From Rhizobium sp. BK650 (GTDB lineage: Bacteria; Pseudomonadota; Alphaproteobacteria; Rhizobiales; Rhizobiaceae): a stretch of 64,000 nucleotides of DNA. Below, one piece after another: positions 42,547 through 51,765 of the stretch (the first letter of the stretch is position 1; every line of letters begins with the position of its first letter). Position numbers and translations under genes: made by a program. The stretch is taken from the NCBI RefSeq assembly GCF_014195325.1, contig NZ_JACIBK010000008.1, positions 186,001 through 250,000 of the forward strand. Direction: 5' to 3'. Below the pieces are notes generated by a model. That model was given only the letters and a program-made list of their open reading frames with translations, had not been told where the DNA came from and ran no database searches.

Positions 42547-42723
42547 TCACTTCTTCGTTGTGTTGATCGTGCCGGTCGAAGGCGGATTCATGCGCTCGGA
42601 GGGAATGCGGATGGTCACGTCGCGTTCCTGTGGCTCAACGAAGGTAACAAGCGCCCACATCGCTCCATAGATCAGTCCGGCGATGATCGCCAGGACGGAC
42701 AGGAAACGGATCAGGGTCGGCAT
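42547..42723 (-). CDS. small membrane protein upstream of xerD
   Basis: A 58-residue protein. The longer open frame starts at 43068 and overlaps aroK, but the ATG at 42723 has an excellent AAGGAGT site six bases upstream. One transmembrane helix (about residues 5-29, IRFLSVLAIIAGLIYGAMWA) is followed by VEPQERDVTIRIPSERMNPP, a polar tail. It sits four bases before xerD, divergent from aroK. I do not know a function; the tail is probably periplasmic. Confidence 0.82.
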   Translation of the reverse strand: MPTLIRFLSVLAIIAGLIYGAMWALVTFVEPQERDVTIRIPSERMNPPSTGTINTTKK

Positions 42724-42871
42724 TCCGGTACTCCTTAGAACTCTGCTCCTGTTATAGGAAGCGTGTTTGCAAGTGCAAGAAGCGGTATTGGTGCGATGAT
42801 TCCCTTGCCCGCGACTTGACGCTACAGCCGCATTTGTCGATACCGTTTGCAAACAAAGTGTGAATGGACCG

Positions 42872-43462
42872 ATGAGTGAACCCCCAGTTTTCGTTGCAGA
42901 CAGCCTGAGAGACAGAGCTCGCGCCGCGCTCGGTTCACGCAACCTCATCCTGGTTGGTCTTATGGGGGCCGGAAAATCCTCGGTCGGCCGCCTCGTTGCG
43001 CACCAGCTCGGCATTCCCTTCATTGACAGCGATATCGAGATCGAGCGTGTTTCGCGCATGACGATCACGGAGCTTTTCGCGGCCTATGGAGAAGAAGAGT
43101 TCCGAGCGCTCGAAGCGCGGGTGATGAAGCGCCTGCTGAAGGGCGGCCCGCGGGTGGTCTCTACGGGCGGCGGGGCCTTCATCAACGCTCGCACGCGCAG
43201 GCATATCAAGAAGGGCGGCCTCTCGGTCTGGCTGAAGGCCGATCTCGACGTACTCTGGGACCGGGTCAACAAGCGCGATACACGTCCGCTGCTGAAGACC
43301 GAAAACCCGAAGCAAACTCTCGAAAACTTGATGAATGCGCGATACCCCGTTTATGCCGAGGCCGATCTCACGGTGCTTTCGCGCGACGTGCGCAAGGAAG
43401 TCATGGCCGATGAAGTGCTGAGAGCCGTTGTCGAGGCCCAGAAAGAAAGTGCAGTATCATGA
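42872..43462 (+). CDS. aroK: shikimate kinase
   Basis: A 196-residue kinase. Walker A is GLMGAGKSS (about 29-37), shikimate contacts include DSDIEIE (about 52-58) and the STGGGAF segment, and the lid has RPLLKTENP. I started at the ATG at 42872; a GTG at 42860 in frame is the alternative. It phosphorylates shikimate in aromatic amino-acid synthesis. It overlaps aroB by four bases, giving translational coupling. Confidence 0.95.
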   Translation: MSEPPVFVADSLRDRARAALGSRNLILVGLMGAGKSSVGRLVAHQLGIPFIDSDIEIERVSRMTITELFAAYGEEEFRALEARVMKRLLKGGPRVVSTGGGAFINARTRRHIKKGGLSVWLKADLDVLWDRVNKRDTRPLLKTENPKQTLENLMNARYPVYAEADLTVLSRDVRKEVMADEVLRAVVEAQKESAVS

Positions 43463-44589
43463 ACGCAATGACGCCTGCTTCCACCGCCCGCAAAGTACAT
43501 GTACCGCTTGGCGAGCGGGCCTATGACATTTTGATCGGGCCGGGACTGATTGCCAGCGCAGGTGGCGAGATTGCCTCACGCCTGAAAGGCCGAAAGGCAG
43601 CCATCATAACGGACGAAAATGTGGCACCGCGTTATCTGGACGCTTTGAAGGCGAGCCTTGATGCTGCCGGTATCGTCTCGGCTGATGTCGTGCTGCCGGC
43701 CGGCGAGAAGACCAAGAGTTTCGAGCATCTGATCAATGTCTGCGACAAGGTTCTGGAAGCCCGCGTCGAACGCAATGATTACGTGATTGCGCTCGGCGGC
43801 GGTGTTATCGGCGATCTCTCGGGCTTTGCGGCCGGCATCGTCAGGCGCGGGGTTCGCTTTGTGCAGGTGCCGACCTCGCTGCTCGCCCAAGTGGATTCCT
43901 CCGTCGGCGGCAAGACCGGCATCAACAGCCGCCACGGCAAGAACCTCATCGGCGTCTTTCATCAGCCGGATCTGGTGCTCGCCGATACCGACGTATTAAA
44001 CTCTTTGAGCGAACGCGAATTTCGCGCCGGCTATGCCGAAGTCGCCAAATATGGCTTGATCGACAAGCCGGATTTCTTCGCCTGGCTGGAGAATAATTGG
44101 CAGGCGGTCTTTGCCGGCGGTTCGGCCCGTATCGAAGCGATTGCGGTGAGCTGCCAAGCAAAGGCGGATGTCGTGGTCGCCGACGAGCGAGAAAACGGTC
44201 GACGGGCGCTGCTCAATCTCGGCCACACCTTCGGTCACGCGCTGGAGGCTGCCACCGCCTATGACAGCAGCCGGCTGGTTCATGGGGAGGGGGTTTCTAT
44301 CGGCATGGTGCTGGCGCACGAATTTTCGGCGCGCATGAATCTTGCGAGCCCCGATGATGCCCGCCGTGTCGAAGCACATCTGAAGGCGGTCGGTCTGCCG
44401 ACCCGCATGTCGGACATCCCCGGTATCCTGCCGCCGGCTGACGTACTGATGGATGCGATCGCGCAGGACAAGAAGGTCAAAGGCGGCAAACTCACCTTCA
44501 TTCTCACACGCGGCATCGGCCAATCTTTCGTCGCCAATGACGTACCGGCTTCCGAAGTGATCAGCTTTCTCAAGGAAAAACATCCCTGA
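43459..44589 (+). CDS. aroB: 3-dehydroquinate synthase
   Basis: A 376-residue NAD+-dependent enzyme. Motifs include GGGVIGDLSGFAAG, the QVPTSLLAQVDSSVGGKTGIN segment (seen as VPTSLLAQVDSSVGGKTG), LNLGHTFGHALE and HGEGVSIGM, which supply NAD and metal ligands. It closes the first carbocycle of the shikimate pathway. The stop overlaps the start of the following CorC-like gene, and aroK overlaps it upstream, making a coupled three-gene run. Confidence 0.97.
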   Translation: MNAMTPASTARKVHVPLGERAYDILIGPGLIASAGGEIASRLKGRKAAIITDENVAPRYLDALKASLDAAGIVSADVVLPAGEKTKSFEHLINVCDKVLEARVERNDYVIALGGGVIGDLSGFAAGIVRRGVRFVQVPTSLLAQVDSSVGGKTGINSRHGKNLIGVFHQPDLVLADTDVLNSLSEREFRAGYAEVAKYGLIDKPDFFAWLENNWQAVFAGGSARIEAIAVSCQAKADVVVADERENGRRALLNLGHTFGHALEAATAYDSSRLVHGEGVSIGMVLAHEFSARMNLASPDDARRVEAHLKAVGLPTRMSDIPGILPPADVLMDAIAQDKKVKGGKLTFILTRGIGQSFVANDVPASEVISFLKEKHP

Positions 44590-45899
44590 TGTCAGTCGAG
44601 GGCACCCTGGCGTTTTTATCGGTCTACTGGCCAGAGATCGTTTCGATCGCGGCCCTGGTATTGATGTCTGCCTTCTTTTCAGGATCCGAGACCGCGCTGA
44701 CTGCTGTTTCGAGAAGCCGGATTCATACCCTGGAAGCGAATGGCGATGAGCGAGCCGGCCTTGTCAGGATACTCATCGAGCGCCGTGACCGGCTGATTGG
44801 CGCGCTGCTGATCGGTAACAACCTCGCCAATATCCTCTCCTCGTCACTGGCGACGAGCGTTTTCCTCGGGATATTCGGCAATTCCGGCGTGGCGCTGGCG
44901 ACGCTTGCGATGACGATCATCCTCGTCATCTTCGCGGAAGTCCTGCCGAAGAGTTGGGCGATCTCGACGCCAGAGCGGTTTGCGCTCACCGTTGCGATAC
45001 CGACGCGGCTTTTCGTCGCCGTGGTCGGTCCGATTTCTTCTTTTGTCAATGCGATCGTCCGCCAGATTCTTGGGCTCTTCGGGATCAACCTGTCGCGCGA
45101 AGTCTCGATGCTATCGGCACATGAGGAGCTGCGCGGCGCCGTCGATCTGTTGCATCGCGAAGGTTCCGTCGTGAAGGCGGACCGCGACCGCCTTGGCGGC
45201 GTGCTTGATCTCGGCGAACTCGAGCTTTCCGATATCATGGTCCACCGTACGGCGATGCGGGCGATCAATGCAGACGATCCGCCGGAATCCGTCGTTCGGG
45301 CGATTCTCGAAAGTCCCTATACGCGTATGCCGTTATGGCGTGGTACGATCGACAATATCATCGGCGTCGTGCACGCCAAGGATCTGCTGCGCGCACTTGC
45401 CGAGCCAAACATGGAGCCACAGCAGCTCGATATCGTGAAGATCGCCCAGAAGCCCTGGTTCGTGCCCGACAGCACCAATCTCGAGGATCAGCTCAATGCC
45501 TTCCTGCGCCGCAAGCAGCATTTTGCCGTCGTCGTCGACGAATATGGTGAAGTGCAAGGCATCGTGACACTCGAGGATATTCTCGAAGAAATTGTCGGCG
45601 ATATCTCGGACGAGCATGATATCGACATGCAGGGCGTGCGTCAGGAGGCCGACGGTTCCATCGTTGTCGACGGGGGTGTGCCGATCCGCGATCTCAACCG
45701 CGCGCTGGACTGGAACCTGCCGGACGAGGAAGCGACGACGATCGCCGGCCTCGTCATCCATGAATCGATGACCATTCCCGAAGAGCGGCAGGCTTTTACC
45801 TTCCACGGCAAGCGTTTTGTCGTCATGAAACGTGAGAAGAACCGTATCACCAAGCTTCGCATCCGACCCGCCGAGGAAGACGAGTCGAAACCCGCCTGA
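44589..45899 (+). CDS. CNNM/CorC-type membrane protein (HlyC/CorC family)
   Basis: A 436-residue protein with an N-terminal DUF21 membrane domain (about residues 10-200, three to four helices; FFSGSETALTAVSRSR near the start), a pair of CBS domains (about 215-345) and a C-terminal CorC/HlyC domain (about 350-430). It is related to magnesium/cobalt efflux proteins and often mislabelled hemolysin. Its start overlaps the stop of aroB (ATGA). A metal-ion export role is inferred from the family. Confidence 0.92.
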   Translation: MSVEGTLAFLSVYWPEIVSIAALVLMSAFFSGSETALTAVSRSRIHTLEANGDERAGLVRILIERRDRLIGALLIGNNLANILSSSLATSVFLGIFGNSGVALATLAMTIILVIFAEVLPKSWAISTPERFALTVAIPTRLFVAVVGPISSFVNAIVRQILGLFGINLSREVSMLSAHEELRGAVDLLHREGSVVKADRDRLGGVLDLGELELSDIMVHRTAMRAINADDPPESVVRAILESPYTRMPLWRGTIDNIIGVVHAKDLLRALAEPNMEPQQLDIVKIAQKPWFVPDSTNLEDQLNAFLRRKQHFAVVVDEYGEVQGIVTLEDILEEIVGDISDEHDIDMQGVRQEADGSIVVDGGVPIRDLNRALDWNLPDEEATTIAGLVIHESMTIPEERQAFTFHGKRFVVMKREKNRITKLRIRPAEEDESKPA

Positions 45900-45956
45900 C
45901 CAAGATTTCCATTGCTGGCGGGTTTCTCCGTGCCGGCTTATCCCACAGGATCTGAC

Positions 45957-46436
45957 ATGTTCGACATTCTCTGGCGCTCCGTCGTCATCGGCATCGGGGC
46001 AACCATCCTCATGGACATCTGGGCGATCTTGCTTGCAAAGCTCGGCGTGACGCCTTCGCCGAACTGGGCGCCAGCTGGCCGCTGGTTCTGGCATATTGGC
46101 AAGGGCAAGGTGTTTCACGACGATATAGGGAATGCCGAACCCTATTCCAACGAGTTGGCACTCGGCTGGATCGGCCACTACGCCGTCGGCATTCTATACG
46201 GCGTTCTTCTGGCCTTCTTCGTCGGCCCGGCCTGGTTTGCCGCACCGACATTCTTGCCGGCTTGGATTCTCGGCATCGTCACGGTCGGCGCCGGCTGGTT
46301 CCTGATGCAGCCAGGCCTTGGCCTCGGCTGGGTGGCCTCCAAGACGCCGAACCCCACCAAGGTCCGCGTGCTGAACCTGCTTGCCCATACCGTTTTCGGC
46401 TTCGGGCTCTACGTGACGGCTCTAATCATTCGCTGA
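45957..46436 (+). CDS. DUF2938 family membrane protein
   Basis: A 159-residue protein with four hydrophobic segments, starting MFDILWRSVVIGIGATILMD; AGGA lies six bases before the ATG at 45957. Conserved-looking features are WAPAGRWFWH and LGWIGHYAVGILYG. The family has no known function. The next gene, bolA, is convergent with three bases between the stops. Confidence 0.82.
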   Translation: MFDILWRSVVIGIGATILMDIWAILLAKLGVTPSPNWAPAGRWFWHIGKGKVFHDDIGNAEPYSNELALGWIGHYAVGILYGVLLAFFVGPAWFAAPTFLPAWILGIVTVGAGWFLMQPGLGLGWVASKTPNPTKVRVLNLLAHTVFGFGLYVTALIIR

Positions 46437-46439
46437 GGA

Positions 46440-46721
46440 CTACCAGCGGGTCGTTTCACCGGGTGCGGCTGGTTCGATGGCCAGCGCGTGGAGTCCAGCG
46501 TCCAATTCGGGTTTCAGCAGATCGGTGACTGCCCGATGGCGCTGGAGCCGCGACATGCCGGCGAACTTTTCCGAGACGATGCGAATGCGCATATGTGTCT
46601 CGCCTGTGCCTGTCATGTCTGGCTGGTGCCCGGCATGCAGGTGGCTCTCGTTGATGACGGCAAGACGCTCGGGCGCAAAGGCCGCCTTGAGCTTCTCTTC
46701 GATGCTGGTCTGCAGTGTCAT
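46440..46721 (-). CDS. bolA: BolA family protein
   Basis: A 93-residue protein starting MTLQTSIEEKLKAAFAPERL; the open frame reaches 46784 but family sequence begins at the chosen ATG. It has the class II KH-like BolA fold with SHLHAGHQPD and THMRIRIVSEKFAGMSRLQRHR (split: HMRIRIVSEKF, MSRLQRHR). BolA proteins bind iron-sulfur clusters with monothiol glutaredoxins and influence iron homeostasis and cell shape. It is divergent from the J-domain gene. Confidence 0.93.
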   Translation of the reverse strand: MTLQTSIEEKLKAAFAPERLAVINESHLHAGHQPDMTGTGETHMRIRIVSEKFAGMSRLQRHRAVTDLLKPELDAGLHALAIEPAAPGETTRW

Positions 46722-46826
46722 CACCGGGTCTTTCGAGTTCAGGAAAAAGGTTCCCACCAAGCCAGCAACATTCCCGTTTGTCAATTCTTGTTGTCATCAG
46801 CCAGCGGCCCCATAATTAGCGCCGTC

Positions 46827-47447
46827 ATGAGACTTGATTCCAAATATTTCGATCGTATCCGAACACGCCGCAAGCGGGAGCAGGAGGCCGAACAGGCGCC
46901 TCCAACCTGCCAGTGGGACGGCTGCGACAAAAAAGGCACGCATCGCGCCCCCGTGGGACGCAATGCGGAAGGCCAGTTCTTTTTGTTCTGTTTCGAGCAC
47001 GTCAAGGACTACAACAAGGGATACAACTATTTCTCCGGCCTGTCGGACGGGGAGATCGCGCGATATCAGAAGGAGGCGATAACAGGTCATCGCCCCACCT
47101 GGACGGTCGGTGTCAACAAAGATGCCAAGAACAGCCCGCTGCATGCCGAGATTCGCTCCGGTGCCTATTCGCGCGTGCGTGATCCCTTTGGCTTCGTAAA
47201 AGAAGGTGGCGGCAAGGGCAGCGGCCCGCGTTTCCCGCAGGCCCGCAAGCTGAAATCGCTGGAAGCCAAGGCCTTCGATACGATGGGACTTGCCGCGGAT
47301 GCCACCTCGGCGGAGATCAAGAGCAAGTACAAGGAACTGGTCAAGAAGCATCACCCCGATGCGAATGGCGGCGATCGCGGCTCGGAAGAGCGTTTCCGCG
47401 CCGTCATCCAGGCCTATCAATTATTGAAGCAGAACGGTTTTTGTTAA
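46827..47447 (+). CDS. J-domain (DnaJ-like) protein
   Basis: A 206-residue protein with a start at 46827 (MRLDSKYFDRIRTRRKREQE). The J domain is at the C-terminus (about residues 150-206) with the HPD motif in VKKHHPDANGG; the N-terminal part has CQWDGCDKKGTHRAP (two cysteines) and later FCFEH, possibly a small zinc site. A C-terminal J domain is the reverse of DnaJ's order. It should stimulate a DnaK-type chaperone toward an unknown client. It lies between bolA and cobS. Confidence 0.9.
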   Translation: MRLDSKYFDRIRTRRKREQEAEQAPPTCQWDGCDKKGTHRAPVGRNAEGQFFLFCFEHVKDYNKGYNYFSGLSDGEIARYQKEAITGHRPTWTVGVNKDAKNSPLHAEIRSGAYSRVRDPFGFVKEGGGKGSGPRFPQARKLKSLEAKAFDTMGLAADATSAEIKSKYKELVKKHHPDANGGDRGSEERFRAVIQAYQLLKQNGFC

Positions 47448-47755
47448 TTCCCGTCCTTGCTCTTAAGCTTCAATCGGGTATGGTCCACATCGGCTGAGGC
47501 CGCAGGCAACCGCGGCATGGTTTTTCGTGTTTTCCTGACACCGCCCCGGCCAACCTTCCGGACGTGGCGTTTCTTGTCCGGGACTCTTTCAAGAATGCTC
47601 GCCAGCGGTCATTATGCCGCCGAGGTTTCGTTTCAGTCCCGGAGAAGTATCGCCGACGTTCCGACCCTGGAGAGCGCGGGACAAAAGACTGCGGCACCAT
47701 GGCTGCGCAATGGCTGAGATAATGTGGCCGGGTGGCCGTCACCCGCCTTGGAGAC
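47448..47755. other. intergenic leader of cobS
   Basis: About 310 bases without a supported gene. An 86-codon frame at 47457-47717 has no ribosome site and odd composition. I looked for a cobalamin riboswitch and found no B12-box-like sequence. The region should contain the cobST promoter. Confidence 0.5.
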
Positions 47756-47758
47756 ATG

Positions 47759-48751
47759 ATGAGCAAGATTGACCTTGATATTTCCGAACTGCCCGATACC
47801 ACCGTTTCGGTCCGGGAGGTCTTCGGTATCGATTCCGACATTCGCGTTCCCGCTTATAGCAAGGGCGATGCCTATGTTCCGGACCTCGATCCCGACTATC
47901 TCTTCGACCGGGAGACGACGCTCGCGATTCTCGCCGGCTTTGCCCATAATCGACGCGTGATGATTTCCGGCTACCACGGTACGGGTAAGTCTTCGCATAT
48001 CGAGCAGGTCGCGGCCCGTCTGAACTGGCCCTGTGTGCGTATCAACCTCGACAGCCATGTCAGCCGTATCGATCTCGTCGGCAAGGACGCGATCGTCGTC
48101 AAGGATGGCCTGCAGGTCACGGAATTCAAGGATGGCATCCTCCCCTGGGCCTACCAGCACAATGTTGCACTCGTCTTCGACGAATATGATGCCGGCCGCC
48201 CTGACGTGATGTTCGTCATTCAGCGCGTTCTGGAATCTTCGGGCCGCCTGACGCTGCTCGACCAGAGCCGCGTCATCCGTCCTCACCCGGCTTTCCGCCT
48301 GTTTGCCACCGCCAACACGATCGGCCTTGGCGACACGACCGGCCTCTATCACGGCACGCAGCAGATCAACCAGGCGCAGATGGACCGCTGGTCGATCGTC
48401 TCGACGCTGAACTACCTGCCGCACGACCATGAAGTGAACATCATCGCCGCCAAGGTGAAGAGCTTCGGCAAGGACAAGGAAGGCCGCGAGACGGTTTCCA
48501 AAATGGTCCGCGTTGCCGATCTGACACGCGCTTCGTTCATGAACGGCGATCTTTCGACCGTCATGAGCCCGCGTACCGTTATCACCTGGGCTGAGAACGC
48601 CGAGATCTTCGGCGATATCGCCTTCGCTTTCCGTGTCACCTTCCTCAACAAGTGCGACGAGTTGGAGCGTCCGCTGGTGGCTGAGCACTATCAGCGCGCC
48701 TTTGGCGTGGAACTGAAGGAAAGCGCTGCCAATATCGTGCTGGGAGCTTAA
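47759..48751 (+). CDS. cobS: aerobic cobaltochelatase subunit CobS
   Basis: A 330-residue AAA+ ATPase. It starts MSKIDLDISELPDTTVSVRE; GGAG lies five bases upstream of the second of two tandem ATGs. Walker A is GYHGTGKSS, Walker B is ALVFDEYDAGRPDV, and FATANTIGLGDTTGLYHGT follows. With CobT and CobN it inserts cobalt into hydrogenobyrinic acid a,c-diamide in the aerobic B12 pathway. cobN is not in the window. cobT follows by 12 bases. Confidence 0.96.
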   Translation: MSKIDLDISELPDTTVSVREVFGIDSDIRVPAYSKGDAYVPDLDPDYLFDRETTLAILAGFAHNRRVMISGYHGTGKSSHIEQVAARLNWPCVRINLDSHVSRIDLVGKDAIVVKDGLQVTEFKDGILPWAYQHNVALVFDEYDAGRPDVMFVIQRVLESSGRLTLLDQSRVIRPHPAFRLFATANTIGLGDTTGLYHGTQQINQAQMDRWSIVSTLNYLPHDHEVNIIAAKVKSFGKDKEGRETVSKMVRVADLTRASFMNGDLSTVMSPRTVITWAENAEIFGDIAFAFRVTFLNKCDELERPLVAEHYQRAFGVELKESAANIVLGA

Positions 48752-48763
48752 GGCCAGTCGATC

Positions 48764-50665
48764 ATGGCATCTCGTGGTGACAATTCGAAAGCAAAGCCTG
48801 GCGCGCCTGTCGATGTCGAGCCATTGCGGCGCGCCATAACAGGTTGCGTGCGCGCAATTGCGGGCGATGATCAGGTTGAAGTGGCCTTCGCCAATGAACG
48901 CCCCGGCATGACAGGCGAGCGCATCCGCCTGCCGGAGCTTTCCAAGCGCCCTACGGCGCATGAGCTGGCGGTGACGCGCGGGCTCGGCGATTCCATGGCG
49001 CTGCGTATCGCCTGTCACGACGAAAAGGTCCATTCCAGCATGGCGCCGCAGGGCTCCGATGCCCGGGCGATCTTCGATGCCGTCGAGCAGGCGCGCGTAG
49101 AATCGATCGGTTCGCTGCGCATGGAAGGCATGGCCGCCAACCTGCGCTCCATGACCGAGGAGAAATACGCGAAGGCGAATCTCACCGGCATCGAACGGCA
49201 GGAAGACGCGCCGATCGGCGAAGCCGTTGCCATGATGGTGCGCGAGAAGCTCACCGGCCAGAAACCGCCGGCTTCGGCCGGAAAGGTTCTCGATCTCTGG
49301 CGTTCCTTCATTGAGGAGAAGGCGGGCAGCGAGCTCGACAATCTCTCCGGTGTCATCAACGACCAGCAGGCCTTCTCGAAGGTTATCCGCAACATGCTCT
49401 CAGCCATGGAAATGGCTGAGGAATATGGCGATGACGACAGCGACCCCGATTCCGATGACCAGTCGAGCGAGGAGGATCAGCCGACCGGCGACGAGCAGAA
49501 CGAGGACGAGGTCGATGAGAATGCCGGCAGCGATGCGGCACCTGTCGAGGACAGCGAAGTCGCCGACGAGCAGATGGAGGACGGCGAGACAGAAGGCGCC
49601 GAAATCTCCGACGACGACATGATGGAAGAGGGCGACGACGATTCCGAAACGCCGGGCGAAACCCGCCGTCCGAACACGCCGTTTGCCGATTTCAACGAAA
49701 AGGTCGATTACCACGTCTATACGGAAGAGTTCGACGAGATCATCACCGCCGAAGAGCTGTGCGATGCCGCCGAACTTGAGCGCCTGCGCGCCTTCCTCGA
49801 CAAGCAGCTGGCGCACCTACAGGGTGCCGTCGGCCGTCTTGCGAACCGCCTGCAGCGCAAGCTGATGGCGCAGCAGAACCGTTCCTGGGATTTCGATCTC
49901 GAGGAAGGTTATCTCGATACGGCCCGCCTGCAGCGTATCATCATCGATCCGACGCAGCCGCTCTCCTTCAAGATGGAGCGCGATACGCAGTTCCGCGATA
50001 CGGTCGTGACACTGCTGATCGACAATTCCGGCTCGATGCGCGGCCGGCCGATCACGGTTGCGGCCACCTGCGCTGATATTCTGGCGCGCACGCTGGAGCG
50101 TTGCGGCGTCAAGGTCGAGATCCTTGGCTTTACGACCAAGGCCTGGAAGGGCGGCCAGGCACGTGAGAACTGGCTTGCCAGTGGCAAACCGCAGACGCCC
50201 GGCCGTCTTAACGACCTGCGCCATATCGTCTACAAGTCGGCCGATGCCCCGTGGCGGCGCTCGCGCACCAATCTCGGCCTGATGATGCGGGAAGGCCTGC
50301 TCAAGGAAAATATCGACGGCGAGGCGCTGATCTGGGCACATAACCGTCTGCTGGCCCGGCGCGAGCAGCGCCGCATCCTGATGATGATCTCGGATGGCGC
50401 GCCGGTCGACGATTCCACGCTGTCGGTCAATCCGGGCAATTATCTGGAGCGGCACCTGCGCGCCGTGATCGAGCAGATCGAGACGCGGTCCCCGGTCGAG
50501 CTTCTGGCAATCGGCATCGGCCATGACGTGACGCGTTACTATCGCCGCGCCGTGACGATCGTCGATGCCGACGAGCTTGCCGGCGCGATGACGGAGCAGC
50601 TTGCGGAATTGTTCGAAGATCATGCCGCGCAGCCGCGCGGTGGCCGCCTGCGCCGCACTGGCTGA
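48764..50665 (+). CDS. cobT: aerobic cobaltochelatase subunit CobT
   Basis: A 633-residue protein. An N-terminal CobT domain (about 1-215) is followed by a long acidic stretch (about 219-305, mostly Asp and Glu) and a C-terminal von Willebrand A domain whose MIDAS motif is DNSGSMRG near residue 420. CobT forms a double-ring chaperone complex with CobS and acts on CobN. The stop is 22 bases before the next gene, which starts a secreted protein and is probably a separate function. Confidence 0.96.
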   Translation: MASRGDNSKAKPGAPVDVEPLRRAITGCVRAIAGDDQVEVAFANERPGMTGERIRLPELSKRPTAHELAVTRGLGDSMALRIACHDEKVHSSMAPQGSDARAIFDAVEQARVESIGSLRMEGMAANLRSMTEEKYAKANLTGIERQEDAPIGEAVAMMVREKLTGQKPPASAGKVLDLWRSFIEEKAGSELDNLSGVINDQQAFSKVIRNMLSAMEMAEEYGDDDSDPDSDDQSSEEDQPTGDEQNEDEVDENAGSDAAPVEDSEVADEQMEDGETEGAEISDDDMMEEGDDDSETPGETRRPNTPFADFNEKVDYHVYTEEFDEIITAEELCDAAELERLRAFLDKQLAHLQGAVGRLANRLQRKLMAQQNRSWDFDLEEGYLDTARLQRIIIDPTQPLSFKMERDTQFRDTVVTLLIDNSGSMRGRPITVAATCADILARTLERCGVKVEILGFTTKAWKGGQARENWLASGKPQTPGRLNDLRHIVYKSADAPWRRSRTNLGLMMREGLLKENIDGEALIWAHNRLLARREQRRILMMISDGAPVDDSTLSVNPGNYLERHLRAVIEQIETRSPVELLAIGIGHDVTRYYRRAVTIVDADELAGAMTEQLAELFEDHAAQPRGGRLRRTG

Positions 50666-50687
50666 TATAGTCTCGGGGAAGGTCCGG

Positions 50688-51686
50688 ATGGCGTTTGAAA
50701 ACCTGTCTCGCGCGGCTTTGGTTCTGCTGAGCCTCGCGACAGGCTTTTCCGGTGCTTCTGCGGGAGAGCCTGCAAAGATCATCAGCCGCCAGGTTTCGGA
50801 TTTCCATATCGGTCGTGACGAGACCAGATTCGGCCCACTGGAATTTATCGGCGGGCTGGAGATGGTGTCCAGCAATTCACTCTTCGGTTCGCTTTCTTCC
50901 ATCCGCATACGGCCTGACGGCAAGAGTTTTATCGGTGTACTTGATACCGGCCAGTGGCTGACCGGCAGCATCGAGCGCGACGGCGAAGGCAAATTGTCCG
51001 GCCTTTCCGGTGTCGAAATTACCCCGATGCGGGATCGAGTTGGCCGGACCTACGAGGGTAAGGGGCATATGGATGCCGAAGGCCTCGCGTTGGATGGCGA
51101 CCGGATTCTTGTATCTTTTGAACAGTATCATCGCGTCGACGTCTATCCGGACCCCGGCTTTCTTGTTTCGCGCGCGCTTGCGACAATCGACATACTCATT
51201 CCCCAAGATGAATTGAGGGCTAATCGCGGCATAGAAACCGTAGTCGTCGCGCCTCGATCCAGCCTGCTCAAAGGCGCGCCCATCATCGTGACGGAACGCA
51301 GCCTCGATGAAGATGGCAACCGTCTTGCGGCCATTCTTGCCGGACCGTTAAAAGGCCAATTCACAGTGGAGAGGGATGGCAGTTTCGATGTGACCGATGC
51401 TGCTTTCATGCCTGGCGGCGATCTTCTGCTACTGGAGCGGCGTTTCAATATGGCCGAAGGCATCGGCATGCGCATCCGCCGCATCAAAGCGGCGGATATC
51501 AAGCCCGGTGCTATTGTGAATGGAGAACTGCTCGTCGAGGGCAATTTCAACTACAATATCGACAATATGGAAGGGCTTGACGCCTTCCAGGCGGCCGATG
51601 GTTCGACGCATATCATTCTGGTGTCGGACGACAATCACTCCATCCTTCAGCGCAATCTGATGCTGGAATTCCGGCTGGTCGATTGA
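50688..51686 (+). CDS. secreted esterase-like/phytase-like beta-propeller protein
   Basis: A 332-residue protein starting at the ATG at 50688 (GGGGAAGG upstream), with a signal peptide MAFENLSRAALVLLSLATGF ending near SAGE. The mature part matches the family annotated as esterase-like activity of phytase: FGPLEFIGGLEM, GKGHMDAEGLALDGDRILVS, NRGIETVVVAP and NYNIDNMEGLDAF. Such domains fold as beta-propellers. The substrate is unknown and the esterase name is only a family label. Confidence 0.82.
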   Translation: MAFENLSRAALVLLSLATGFSGASAGEPAKIISRQVSDFHIGRDETRFGPLEFIGGLEMVSSNSLFGSLSSIRIRPDGKSFIGVLDTGQWLTGSIERDGEGKLSGLSGVEITPMRDRVGRTYEGKGHMDAEGLALDGDRILVSFEQYHRVDVYPDPGFLVSRALATIDILIPQDELRANRGIETVVVAPRSSLLKGAPIIVTERSLDEDGNRLAAILAGPLKGQFTVERDGSFDVTDAAFMPGGDLLLLERRFNMAEGIGMRIRRIKAADIKPGAIVNGELLVEGNFNYNIDNMEGLDAFQAADGSTHIILVSDDNHSILQRNLMLEFRLVD

Positions 51687-51765
51687 GCGGCCGTCGAACG
51701 GCTGTCATAACTCTGCGCTATCCGGTCCATCCCTTCGCAGATGTCACCCTTTACGAGAGCGTATC

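Noticed and set aside
47457..47717. An 86-codon frame between the J-domain gene and cobS.
   Set aside because: No ribosome site, atypical composition and no conserved features.
47448..47755. Possible cobalamin riboswitch before cobS.
   Set aside because: No B12-box-like sequence or suitable stem arrangement was found in the leader.
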